From positions 4,712,001-4,776,000 of the forward strand of contig OZ252214.1 in the NCBI GenBank assembly GCA_965248935.1: a stretch of DNA of 64,000 bases, in the 5' to 3' direction. Position numbers and translations under genes: made by a program. Origin of the DNA: G032773895 sp965248935. Lineage in GTDB: Bacteria > Pseudomonadota > Gammaproteobacteria > Pseudomonadales > Cellvibrionaceae. The notes under the pieces are model-generated. The model searched no databases. It was not told the origin of the DNA and saw only the letters and a program-made list of their open reading frames with translations. This document shows positions 45,311-53,550 of this stretch, in pieces; the stretch's first letter is position 1, and each line of letters opens with the position of its first letter.

Positions 45311-45550
45311 ATGAAGAAATTTTTAGCATCTCTAGTTTGTGGTATTTTATTCATATTGATAGGTACTTTTCTTATTACGCCCACTATCAATGACTTTTAC
45401 ATGTCTTACAAAAGCCTTGAGCCCGGTCCTGACTCCGAAACTGAGCTGCTTAATTTATTAATATTCGTAGAGTGGCCCATATATTTTATAGTGGGCGGTA
45501 TATTAGGGTATGTTCTCTATATAAAATACCTAACGAATAAGGATAAATAG
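45311..45550 (+). CDS. Two-helix membrane protein, immunity to paralogue 2
   Basis: From the ATG at 45311 (MKKFLASLVCGILFILIGTF), with AGAGGG ahead; 79 residues. Two membrane helices (the first above, then VEWPIYFIVGGILGYVLYIKY) around a polar loop. It starts eight bases after the effector stop. Its own stop lies inside the following attC-like site. The size, topology and place match the immunity protein at 43749, although the sequences have drifted far. Confidence 0.6.
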   Translation: MKKFLASLVCGILFILIGTFLITPTINDFYMSYKSLEPGPDSETELLNLLIFVEWPIYFIVGGILGYVLYIKYLTNKDK

Positions 45551-45582
45551 CGTGGAACCGCCATTGATCCGTATTGTTGAAC
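45528..45582 (+). repeat. attC-like site at the end of the effector cassette
   Basis: ACCTAAC (fits RYYYAAC), then GAATAAGGATAAATAGCG, a hairpin centre GCGTGGAACCGC, then ATCCGTATT and GTTGAAC (fits GTTRRRY). AATAAGGAT pairs with ATCCGTATT with one mismatch. 55 bases. Nearly identical to the minus-strand site at 1853-1906. I regard this as the clearest complete attC-like site of the window. Confidence 0.7.
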
Positions 45583-45739
45583 AAGCCTATTGCTCAACCG
45601 TTGGCGTTGTCTTTTATAAGGGAATAGGTTAATTGAAGGGTGGCTTGTCAAAGATTATTATTGACTATTAATGGCTGTTCAATATTTCTTGCTGTGATGT
45701 TAAAGTAATATTTTTGTATTGACCTCCAAAATTTAATCA

Positions 45740-46085
45740 CCCCTTTTGTTAATTTATAGCACATATCCAGATTTTGATTGTGGCAAAATAACAAAACGAT
45801 CTTTGCCGCCTTTTCCCTCACGAATATGAATACGTTTGGCCTTGCCATCAATATCACCGACCTGTAGAAACACACCTTCCGATAGGCGAATACCTAAGGT
45901 ATACACCGTATAGAGGTAAACGTCATAATGTGTTCGATGAACATATCGCACCATTGAGATAGACGCCGAATGCCGAGAGTGTAAGCTGCGATGGTGGATT
46001 GAGAGTAGCCTTGAAGAGCGAATAGTCGTTCAAACTGGGCGTATTGTGTGGCAAACTTACGTTTTTCGTAGGCATTCATAGTCAT
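45740..46085 (-). pseudogene. Tyrosine recombinase (IS91-associated type), broken
   Basis: The first piece, from 46085, is MTMNAYEKRKFATQYAQFER and on through GYSQSTIAAYTLGIRRLSQWC, an N-terminal SAM-like core-binding domain. After a large internal deletion the sequence resumes as VYTLGIRLSEGVFLQVGDID and IHIREGKGGKDRFVILPQ, the start of the catalytic domain with the first Arg. The C-terminal His-x-x-Arg and Tyr parts are absent. The type is the recombinase found with IS91-like elements and some integrons. Confidence 0.8.
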
Positions 46086-46235
46086 TTTCCTTAGAGATGT
46101 TGAGCGAAACCTCGGTATTGAGGGCTCTAAGGAAAGTGTTGGTTAGTATGGGGGGTTTTGCCGCGTAGCGGCTTTGTTCAACAGCGGGCAGCATGGGAAG
46201 ATGGGCGGTACAGGTAGCGCGGTTGAGAAATTAAT

Positions 46236-46664
46236 GTGAGATTAGCTAGTATATTTAAAACTAGGCCCAGAAAAGCGCTATTTTTTGCTTTGTCTCCTTT
46301 ATGGTTCTCTCCCATTGCCTTTGGAGTTATGTTCTTAGAAAGCGCTACATCTCAAGGAGGACATGCATCGGTTGGTCGTGGGTGGGCTTTCGTAATGATC
46401 CTGCTTATTGTCTATTTAGGCTTAATTATTCCGTCGCTTTTCTATTTAATTGTAATCTGGTTTAAAGACCGACCTATAAAAGATAAAGCTGAGCTATATA
46501 AGGTGTATGGAACCTTATCTCTGTTTCTAGCTTATCCTCTTATATTCTTAGTCAGATCAGGTGACGTCAAAGATGCTATCCTAATTTTCGCATATTTGAT
46601 AATTTTCACGATTTTATGGGTAGGTTTTAGAAAAGTAGTTAGAAAATTATTGGGTACGAAATAA
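46236..46664 (+). CDS. Four-helix membrane protein, unknown
   Basis: 142 residues from a GTG at 46236 without a strong ribosome site. Helices: ALFFALSPLWFSPIAFGVMF, WAFVMILLIVYLGLIIPSLF, TLSLFLAYPLIFLVRSG and AILIFAYLIIFTILWVGF. The first polar stretch is basic (FKTRPRKA). No recognised family. It lies between recombinase fragments inside the cassette region, so it may be another mobile or immunity-type gene. Confidence 0.5.
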   Translation: MRLASIFKTRPRKALFFALSPLWFSPIAFGVMFLESATSQGGHASVGRGWAFVMILLIVYLGLIIPSLFYLIVIWFKDRPIKDKAELYKVYGTLSLFLAYPLIFLVRSGDVKDAILIFAYLIIFTILWVGFRKVVRKLLGTK

Positions 46665-46849
46665 TGGGATCACAAAACAAATAAGAAACCGCAGGTTCTC
46701 TTTATAGCAAATAAATAAAATGGATTTTGAAGAGATAGCAACAATTTTGATTGCCGTTATTTTTGGAGAACGAGTTTGGACCTCGCCCTTTCTTGGCGAT
46801 AAAAAAGTAGTGCTTTAGCGCATAAACCGTTCCCCTAAGTGCATGTAGC

Positions 46850-46994
46850 CCTTATCGATTCATTCCGCCGAAGCGCCCTGGCATACGATTCAATGGTGTT
46901 TTCAGCCTTGCTTTGACGTCGCAATGCGTTAACATGTAGCTGGTACAGTGAGTTCGTACAGTGAATCAAGTCGGGCTTGCTGTGCTTTTTTCAT
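46850..46994 (-). pseudogene. Tyrosine recombinase N-terminal fragment
   Basis: On the minus strand the translation around 46955-46860 reads LYQLHVNALRRQSKAENTIE and then SYARALRRNES. This is the N-terminal core-binding helix pair of an IS91-type or XerC-like recombinase. A frameshift separates it from an ATG near 46992 (MKKAQQARLDS). Nothing of the catalytic domain remains. Confidence 0.7.
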
Positions 46995-46998
46995 AAGG

Positions 46999-47050
46999 TA
47001 ATTCCCCTAGTTGTCGTACTCGGGGTTGAGTACGACAACTAGGGGAATTA
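46999..47050. repeat. Perfect 23-bp inverted repeat, 6-base loop
   Basis: Left arm TAATTCCCCTAGTTGTCGTA, continuing CTC; loop GGGGTT; the right arm is its exact reverse complement. It lies just beyond the start of the recombinase fragment. Such long perfect arms suggest two facing element ends or a recent inverted duplication. Confidence 0.85.
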
Positions 47051-47078
47051 TTGATGGATAATCAGAATTTGGAACCTT

Positions 47079-47111
47079 GCTGCAAAGCGCGCTCGTATTT
47101 GCAGCGTTAGC
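47079..47111 (+). repeat. attC-like fold-back ending in GTTAGC
   Basis: GCTGCAAA (47079-47086) and TTTGCAGC (47098-47105) pair perfectly around GCGCGCTCGTA, and the site ends CGTTAGC. The same right core, GTTAGC, closes the site at 48218. The next gene starts 23 bases on. A matching left core was not found. Confidence 0.45.
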
Positions 47112-47133
47112 ACTACAACTGGAGTCTTACACA

Positions 47134-47556
47134 ATGAAAGTATTATTTACTGCAATATTAATTGTTTTTTCGTCAATGGCCATTGCCGAAGATATTAAAA
47201 TAATCAAACGCTCAAAAAACTCAGCCGGTGAAAAGTACATTTATTTAATGGCTTCCTCTACGGGAAACTATTCTGTAAAACATGAGGATTTTGTTAGAAA
47301 AAAAAGTAGTTGGAAAAATGGTTTAGCCCCACAGCTCAGTATTTCTGAGGCTGTCGAAAGAGCAAAGTATTTCTATAAAGATGTACCTGATCTCTCAGCT
47401 AGAAATGTTTCCCTAAGCCCTGCATCCACTAATGAGCCATATGTCTGGTATTATTTAGTAACCTTGGCAAAGCTCCCTTTTAAATTTGGTCAACCTGAGT
47501 ATGAGGTTGTCGTTTTAACTAGCGGGGAAGTAGTTGCACCTTATAAGCCAAAATAG
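47134..47556 (+). CDS. Secreted protein of unknown function in cassette
   Basis: From the ATG at 47134 (MKVLFTAILIVFSSMAIAED), with a signal peptide cleaved near AIAED; 140 residues. The mature part is basic with no Cys. It includes SEAVERAKYFYKDVPDLSAR and YVWYYLVTLAKLPFKFGQPE and ends EVVVLTSGEVVAPYKPK. The C-terminal strand pattern looks like a small PepSY-like or inhibitor fold, but I cannot name it. The attC-like site with the group II intron begins right at its stop codon. Confidence 0.55.
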   Translation: MKVLFTAILIVFSSMAIAEDIKIIKRSKNSAGEKYIYLMASSTGNYSVKHEDFVRKKSSWKNGLAPQLSISEAVERAKYFYKDVPDLSARNVSLSPASTNEPYVWYYLVTLAKLPFKFGQPEYEVVVLTSGEVVAPYKPK

Positions 47557-47557
47557 A

Positions 47558-48223
47558 GCTAATCGGGTAAGGACGAGATCTACCCGCCCTCCCCACAACA
47601 CCCTGCATGTGGTCCGCACAGGGCGTTTCACTTAGAATAGTGAAGCTTAATCCAACCACCATGAAGCGAATATAGACTCTCTGATTTTAAATAAAGCATT
47701 GGATAATGCCTGATTAATCCCAGGAGTTTTAGCACTTCGCCATGGGCCTTCTTCTGGTTAACCACCGTAAAAGTTACCTTGTACGGCGCGGTTGGTTTTC
47801 ATCGGTTTGCTCTCTATGGTTGATGAGATCATAGAGCCAAGGCATTAGATAAGAGTATGAACTTTTGCTACAAACTGCATCATTTACGGTGACCGTTAGA
47901 TCACTTGGTTTCGTTGTCTTGTGCCAACCTACCTTCAAGCCTACGCCTTATATGATGTTCTTGTTCATCCGCTACGTAGTTTCCCTAAAGCGCGCCTACT
48001 CTTGACGTTAGGGGCTTCCTTCAGACCGCACCTCACGAATTAGCCCTTGCCATTCACTAGTAGTTATCGTTAAATCGCGTAGATATGATTTAGCGGTGAT
48101 CTTCCTACAGGGGGCTTTCACCTCATTAGTTCATGCCCATACTGGGCGTACACAAAGCCAGTAATAATGACAATTATTTCAACACTTCGTATTTCCATAA
48201 TTGCATATTCTGGCGACGTTAGC
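47558..48223 (+). repeat. attC-like site interrupted by a group II intron
   Basis: If the segment 47562-48153 is taken out, the flanks join as GAGCTA + AAAGCCAGTAATAATGACAA and run on to CTGGCGACGTTAGC. GCTAA pairs with TTAGC, CCAG with CTGG, and CAATTAT with ATAATTG. This is a good attC fold between the gene ending at 47556 and the one starting at 48256. The exact join may be off by one or two bases. Confidence 0.6.
47562..48153 (-). mobile_element. ORF-less group II intron
   Basis: On the minus strand the element starts GTGTACGCCCAGTATGGGCA at 48153 and carries domain I landmarks: ACTAGTGAATGGCAAGGGCT, GGTCTGAAGGAAGCCCCTAA, and AACAAGAACATCATATAAGG followed by CG. It closes with the 3' part CGCCCTGTGCGGACCACATG followed by CAGGGTG, then GTGGGGAGGGCGGG and TACCCGATT. 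These match bacterial group II introns as I remember them. In place of the usual 1.2-kb reverse transcriptase gene only about 200 bases remain. It lies opposite to the cassette genes, as described for attC-targeting introns. Confidence 0.7.
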
Positions 48224-48255
48224 ATTCCATATTACTTCCGTAGAGGGTAGATAAA

Positions 48256-48867
48256 ATGAGTGAAGAAAGCGCAGATATTAAGTTGGTATTCAAAAAACCT
48301 GAAAGTGTGACTCAAATACGTAAAGAGCTAGCTCTTATTGAGTCAGATAGCGGTTCGATAGAATATGATTGTAATGTATTCACTTATTTTGATGAATTGG
48401 CATTTGACGTTCTAGTAAAAGAAGAAAATGAAGTTTGCACTTGGACAGACCCAGAACCAGACAAAAGTTATGATCCATCGCTGTATATCAATATCGGTTT
48501 AGATCCGTTTAATTCGGCTGAATCTGAATTGGATGACCTACTGAATTGCTTTAATGAGAATATCGGAACCGATCCGATAGATTCGTTTTGGTGCGAATCA
48601 CATGAAACGAGTTGCGGGACTTGGACGGCATATACTTTAACAAATAAAGGAATTGTACAGTTATTCGATCCAAATTCAGACAATGATATTTCGAATATGA
48701 TATCGAGTGTTTGGAACGAAGATAATGTCCCCATTCAACAAAATTTTGACGAAGTTGGTTTGTACGGTATTTTGTTAAATTTTCCTAGCTTACGTGAGCT
48801 TCTGTTAAAATATGCAAAATCAGAATTTACCAGCGTACGTGCAAAACTATTTCCAGATATTACTTAG
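48256..48867 (+). CDS. Acidic cytoplasmic protein of unknown function, cassette-borne
   Basis: 203 residues, GAGGG before the ATG, no signal or membrane segment. Strongly acidic throughout (CTWTDPEPDKSYDPSLYINI, FDPNSDNDISNMISS). Four Cys in the first two thirds. The C-terminal part GLYGILLNFPSLRELLLKYA is helical. Acidic, soluble, cassette-borne proteins of this size often are immunity proteins, but nothing identifies a partner here. No family recognised. Confidence 0.55.
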   Translation: MSEESADIKLVFKKPESVTQIRKELALIESDSGSIEYDCNVFTYFDELAFDVLVKEENEVCTWTDPEPDKSYDPSLYINIGLDPFNSAESELDDLLNCFNENIGTDPIDSFWCESHETSCGTWTAYTLTNKGIVQLFDPNSDNDISNMISSVWNEDNVPIQQNFDEVGLYGILLNFPSLRELLLKYAKSEFTSVRAKLFPDIT

Positions 48868-49447
48868 TTAATCTGCTAACAGAGCATTAACAAACTGACG
48901 TTACGAAGAAAAGTGAAACTGAGCAGTCAGTGGATAAACTGCTGTATTATGCACAATATAGAAAATCTCTGGCGATATGGAGATGTGAATTTATATGCCA
49001 GATAAGCCGAACAATTGAAACCAAGCTGCTAGAAAATATTTGTATGTTTAAGTTAATTTTTCTACAGCCTGGTTAGTTTGCCATTTAGGTGGTTTGTATT
49101 GTGGTTATTTCTTGGTAGATAAAAATATTGCTCTCTGAGCATCAACAAGAGAGAGTGTATTATGGAACAAATAGCGGTTAGTTTATGGGGACGGAGGAGA
49201 GTTAGGAAGCTTTAAAGTGCTTGCAGAGAGCCTTGTTTTTTAACTGTAAAGTTTATGGTACAAAGAGTGGTTCGAGTATTGAAGTGAAGTTGAAAAAATC
49301 TTGGATAAGTTCTTCACACAACCGTACATCGGAATAAATTAAACCTACGGTTCTGTCTAAAAATCTTGGGATTATATGGGTTTATAATCGTCACGCGAAA
49401 ATAAAGTGATTTGCTAGAGAATAAAAATAATATCCCTTACCTATCAC
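48868..49447. other. End of the plus-strand cassette array
   Basis: GCTAACAGAGC at 48875 and GACGTTACG at 48898 look like a worn attC. At 48935-49010 TCTGGCGATATGGAGATGTG followed by AATTTATATGCCAGATAAGC matches the spacer copies A and B, and 49008-49055 matches the leader of the effector at 4342 (AAACCAAGCTGCTAGAAAAT). The rest to 49447 shows no gene; a 17-codon frame at 49162 is probably chance. Confidence 0.55.
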
Positions 49448-50308
49448 CTACCTATTGCACACTATCAGCCCTTTTTCCTCTGCCACAGGCAGCCAGATTA
49501 ATAATTTTGCCAGTAAATCACTTGCTTCAAAATCGCTGTTTTCCGTTATTTTGCTCACTGCTCCGTGGGCCGATACTGGATTAGTACAAGCGGATAAAAA
49601 CGACATTTGCCAATCATCCAGTTCTGTGATGGTTACTCGATAATCGACCCTGGTTATGGCAAGCAGGCTTTTTTTCAACTGCGGTATTGTATAATCTTTT
49701 GATTTTTTTACGCTGTCTATCAGCTCTAGAATTGGGTAATCCAATTGCAGTAGTTGTAAACATGGGGGAGTTTGCAATATTACTTGGCTTTGCAAAAAAG
49801 TTAGGTTGTAGCCTATTTCTGATATGGCGTTATTTTCGAGCCCTGGAGCCAAGAGTACTTCTGCATATGCTCGTTCAAACAGCGCTATTTGTGCAGGCAA
49901 GGCAATAAAAGCGATTTGATCTGGGTCACTTTGGTTATCTGGTTGGGTGTTTTTAAGAAAATCGCTAAACTGCTCGCCTAAATAATAAAGGCTCCAATTT
50001 TTTGATGGAACGGTTACTACATACGCTTTTGCAAACGTCACAAAAAACTCTTCTCCCATGTAAGCGCAAAGCACCGAAAATTCTGTTTTTAAGCATTCGA
50101 CTAATCGCATAACATAGCCAGCAGCATAGATGTCGAGGCGACGGTGGGCAGATATGCGCCCCCTACTTTTGACTAGCTGTTCAATTTGAAAACCACTTTG
50201 GCCTTCGGCTGTTTCTAATTTTTCTTGCAGGCTGCCACGCTCAATCAGGACGGTTTTCATCCAGTTCTGTATAAGGTGCAAAGGAGGTTGTTTCACTGTG
50301 TTTGCCAT
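49448..50308 (-). CDS. DUF2063 (BufC-like) partner of the MNIO enzyme
   Basis: 286 residues. It begins with a helical region, HLIQNWMKTVLIERGSLQEK, then SAHRRLDIYAAGYVMRLVEC and LKTEFSVLCAYMGEEFFVTF, the DUF2063 signature (Y-x-x-x-x-x-R-L-x-x-x-L-x-x-x-F-x-x-L). The C-terminal part is less conserved. In known bufferin-type systems the DUF2063 protein binds the DUF692 enzyme and presents the precursor's leader. It lies 63 bases after the DUF692 gene in the same direction. Confidence 0.85.
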   Translation of the reverse strand: MANTVKQPPLHLIQNWMKTVLIERGSLQEKLETAEGQSGFQIEQLVKSRGRISAHRRLDIYAAGYVMRLVECLKTEFSVLCAYMGEEFFVTFAKAYVVTVPSKNWSLYYLGEQFSDFLKNTQPDNQSDPDQIAFIALPAQIALFERAYAEVLLAPGLENNAISEIGYNLTFLQSQVILQTPPCLQLLQLDYPILELIDSVKKSKDYTIPQLKKSLLAITRVDYRVTITELDDWQMSFLSACTNPVSAHGAVSKITENSDFEASDLLAKLLIWLPVAEEKGLIVCNR

Positions 50309-50371
50309 TTAGCTTATCACTTAAAAAAAATAACGAGTCAAAAAATGATTGATCTAAAAAAACGATTGGTA

Positions 50372-51373
50372 TCAAAAAACAATGGGGGTTGAAATAGCAG
50401 GCGTATCGCTTGCGTGTACATGAACATGTTTTGTATCGAGCGTCTCCCCTGCCAGTATTGCTTTGGCTTTATTGAGTTCAGCAACCAAGTCTGGGAATTC
50501 AGGAATATTGGCGTCCCATTCAAGTAAGGTGGCGACACCACCTGTTAAGTCTTGCGCTAATTTATACAAATGCCACACTTCGGTAGGAACAGGATGGTCG
50601 TGTGTATCAATTAAACAGTCGCCTACATCTGTGGGGCCTGCAATATGAATTTGAACAATGTTCTGATGAGGCAGCCCATGCAAATATTCTAAAGCAGAAA
50701 AGCCGTGGTTATGAGCACAGACATAAACATTATTCACATCGAGTAATAGTCCGCAGTGTGTTTGTTCAACCAGAGCAGTAAGGTATTCCCATTCGGAAAG
50801 TTCGCTTTGAACAAATTCCAGGTAGGTAGAAGGGTTCTCAATAATAAGTGGGCGACCGAGGAAGTCTTGAATTTCTCTCACTCTTTTTACCACATGGTTT
50901 AAGCTTTCTTCTGTTAAGGGTAATGGCAAAAGGTCATGAGTATTGACCCCGGCAAAACCTGTCCAACACAAATGATCAGAAACCCATTCAGGTTTAATAT
51001 ACTCCGCTAGTTCTTTCAGTTTATTCAGGTAGAGCCAATTTAGGGGGTCTTTACTGCCGATATTCATTGAAACCCCATGCATCACTACGGGGTATTTTGC
51101 ACGAATAGAGTCAAGCACATGGCGAGCGTAACCATGGTTATCAATAAAGTTTTCGCTGATAATTTCAAACCAATCGACAAGTAGGTTTTCATTGTTCATC
51201 AAGTAGGGAAAATGTTGGCTGCGCAAGCCTACACCGAAGCCTAAATTATTGAATGTATTTAAAGAGTATGAAATTGGAGGGCCTTTATCTGAAAGGCCCT
51301 CCTCTGATTGCTTGCTATCATTCAAGGTCAATAATTTCCTAAGTAGAGGGCGGTAGGGCCAAGCGAATATCAC
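50372..51373 (-). CDS. MNIO (DUF692) multinuclear non-haem iron oxidase
   Basis: Up to 333 residues; an alternative TTG start at 51331, with AGGA upstream, would give about 319. Family motifs: NFGVGLRSQHFPYLM-like start (LGFGVGLRSQHF), DWFEIISENFID, VVMHGVSMNIGS, WVSDHLCWTG, LIIENPSTYLEF, CGLLLDVNNVYV, QIHIAGPTDVGD, DTHDHPVP and TLLEWDANIP. These carry the His, Asp and Glu iron ligands. MNIO enzymes modify Cys residues of peptides, for instance to thio-oxazoles or thioamides. The gene overlaps the 3' end of the ferritin-like gene by 35 bases, or starts just past it. Confidence 0.9.
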   Translation of the reverse strand: MIFAWPYRPLLRKLLTLNDSKQSEEGLSDKGPPISYSLNTFNNLGFGVGLRSQHFPYLMNNENLLVDWFEIISENFIDNHGYARHVLDSIRAKYPVVMHGVSMNIGSKDPLNWLYLNKLKELAEYIKPEWVSDHLCWTGFAGVNTHDLLPLPLTEESLNHVVKRVREIQDFLGRPLIIENPSTYLEFVQSELSEWEYLTALVEQTHCGLLLDVNNVYVCAHNHGFSALEYLHGLPHQNIVQIHIAGPTDVGDCLIDTHDHPVPTEVWHLYKLAQDLTGGVATLLEWDANIPEFPDLVAELNKAKAILAGETLDTKHVHVHASDTPAISTPIVF

Positions 51374-53495
51374 TGGGTGTGGGTGGAGAGGGCATGTTAA
51401 TTGAAGGATGACGAGGGCTGCTATGGTCTACTGTCACCAAGCCTTTTGCCGTGCAGTAGGCTTGCCAAGCTACTTTATATACAGGCTCTCCAATGCTATA
51501 AGGCATGGTGCTATGGTTCTTCACTACTGGTGGCAACATATCGCGCGCTTCTAACTCTTTCCAGTCTATTTTTTCCGCGTTAAAATTAGGTGCAGGGCCA
51601 AATTTATACAATTGCATGTCATAACAGTGATCACTTTGTTTTGGAAATAGCTGTGACGCTGAGATAGGTACGGCACAACCACCCAAATTACTACACAGGT
51701 TGTCTGCGGGTGCGCTTTTAATTCCTTTTGCCGCTGTGCCACTGCAACTGCCACCGCCACTCGCGCTTTGCACAAAACCACAACCCCCTTGTGTTTTACA
51801 CTCATTGGAACCTTTGCAACTGTGGTAAGCAAGTTTTGCTGCGCAGGTATCCGCATCACTAGTGGAGGTGGAATTTAAGTCCATGCCTTGGCAGGCGTGA
51901 TAGAGCATTTCTTTGGTATTTTCTGCTTCTATTCCATCCACTAGGTTGGGGACTTTTCCGGTAACGGCCCAGCAGATGGAGACCCGGTCCCCTGAGCCGC
52001 CCATTGCGGGCCCAGGAAAAAACACTGAACGGTCATTCCAATATCTATTTAATTGTGTGGTAATGCCTTTTATTGTGCCCACCGCAGATTGGCTGAATAT
52101 TTCATGAGAATTATTATGATTCTCTTCAGTATTCAAATTGTTGAGCGCATTGGCAATATCTTGTGTGTTTGGTAAATTTGGCGCACTGTCTACGCCAAGC
52201 ATATCGGCCTTCCAAGGGGCTTCAGGGGTTTGTGTGTGCCAAGTTTCCCATGTTATATAATCAGAATTAGACATTAGATTTTTTACTTCGGCAAATAGCT
52301 GATAATGATCCTGACTTGCCGCATCACTCCGCGCCCGAGCGCTGCCTGACATTTCTGCCGTAGGTTCACCTGTATCATTGTAACCGGGGTAGTCGGCTTT
52401 TAGGGCCTCTGGGTTCGGTTGATACTTATTCTGCACCTCTCCCCGTTGATTTGTTTTTTGCAGATGGCGTTTGGCCCAAGGTTTGTGGCTCCATACTTCG
52501 AGAATATTAGGCACCACCGCATCGCCTTCACCCTGGTCGGTTATTGCGTCGATATTGTTAATTAGATCGCATTTTAAATCATCTAAATTTGATGCTGAAG
52601 GCACATTGGGGATGCTCGCATCTATACCTGGGTATTGTTTATCGGGCCTTTCCGGCACATTATTAAATTGATCCCGCTGAACAGTGGTTAACCTTTCCAA
52701 CAAGGTTGAGTTATCAGTATACTCAATTTCTAAATAGTTCCAATAACACAGGTACATATGACCAATTGAGCCAAATAATGGTAGGTCACTTTCATTCATA
52801 CTGGAGGTGAACCAATTAAAAGGAGCAGCTTCAAAGTATGTTGGCCTTGTCTCCCCGTTAGGCAATTTGATATCCGGGTTATCCAAATTTTTTATTGCTA
52901 ATGTTTCCGTTTCTTCAATGGTTAAAAATAATTCTATTTGTTTTTCATTCATTGCTCTAAGTTCAACCGTCATGTCACTTAGGTTCGGGGCGGTACCTTT
53001 CCAATCAGTAAAGTCGAGAATATGTGGGATGGTTGTGCTGCCTTTGGCATAGCATTTCCAACCATAGTCCTCGGTTTGAAGAGCGCTACTGGTGAATGTG
53101 GGTGTGAAACCAAGCCTGCTTGCCATATTGGAGGCAAGCTGAAGATGTAACATTTCTTCAACAAAAACACTGTAAACTTTGTTAAATACTTTTTTATTTG
53201 TTGTATCTGGGTTTGCTGCCGGGGCTGACCCTGGCCACCAACGGCCTGTATACAAGGTGCTACCTTCGCTATTAATTTGGTGTGTTCCCTGCACAGAATA
53301 CAGTGCTGTCATATAAAGCGGGATGGTAAAAAGCTCTACATTAATTGCAGCTTGGGCAATGGCTCGTACGCAGGCAAGGTCCGCATCTAAAAAGCATAAA
53401 TCACGGTTTGTACAATTTCCCTGTGTCTCATTTTTTATGCGTTTTAGGTACTGCGTATGAGCAATGTCTTTTGGTGATGATGGTGATTGGCTCAT
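51339..53495 (-). CDS. Ferritin-like (VioB-type) protein with Cys-rich, bufferin-like tail
   Basis: 718 residues. The N-terminal third has the ferritin-like iminophenyl-pyruvate dimer synthase layout: AAINVELFTIPLYMTALYSV and FVEEMLHLQLASNMASRLGF, with di-iron Glu/His ligands. The last 200 residues hold nine Cys: YHACQG, DTCAAK, YHSCKGSNECKTQGGCGF, GGSCSG, NLCSNLGGCAV and DHCYD. HSCKG-x-NEC-x3-GGC resembles the repeats of BufA2-type MNIO substrates. I infer that the tail is the MNIO substrate, fused to a ferritin-like body. It is followed directly by the MNIO gene. Confidence 0.75.
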   Translation of the reverse strand: MSQSPSSPKDIAHTQYLKRIKNETQGNCTNRDLCFLDADLACVRAIAQAAINVELFTIPLYMTALYSVQGTHQINSEGSTLYTGRWWPGSAPAANPDTTNKKVFNKVYSVFVEEMLHLQLASNMASRLGFTPTFTSSALQTEDYGWKCYAKGSTTIPHILDFTDWKGTAPNLSDMTVELRAMNEKQIELFLTIEETETLAIKNLDNPDIKLPNGETRPTYFEAAPFNWFTSSMNESDLPLFGSIGHMYLCYWNYLEIEYTDNSTLLERLTTVQRDQFNNVPERPDKQYPGIDASIPNVPSASNLDDLKCDLINNIDAITDQGEGDAVVPNILEVWSHKPWAKRHLQKTNQRGEVQNKYQPNPEALKADYPGYNDTGEPTAEMSGSARARSDAASQDHYQLFAEVKNLMSNSDYITWETWHTQTPEAPWKADMLGVDSAPNLPNTQDIANALNNLNTEENHNNSHEIFSQSAVGTIKGITTQLNRYWNDRSVFFPGPAMGGSGDRVSICWAVTGKVPNLVDGIEAENTKEMLYHACQGMDLNSTSTSDADTCAAKLAYHSCKGSNECKTQGGCGFVQSASGGGSCSGTAAKGIKSAPADNLCSNLGGCAVPISASQLFPKQSDHCYDMQLYKFGPAPNFNAEKIDWKELEARDMLPPVVKNHSTMPYSIGEPVYKVAWQAYCTAKGLVTVDHSSPRHPSINMPSPPTPSDIRLALPPST

Positions 53496-53550
53496 AACAT
53501 ATTACTCCCGTTATTTTGTAAGCTAAGCGCTCGATATTAATAGGGTACAA

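Noticed and set aside
45648..45875. 75-residue minus-strand frame
   Set aside because: It overlaps the recombinase relic in another frame and has no independent support.
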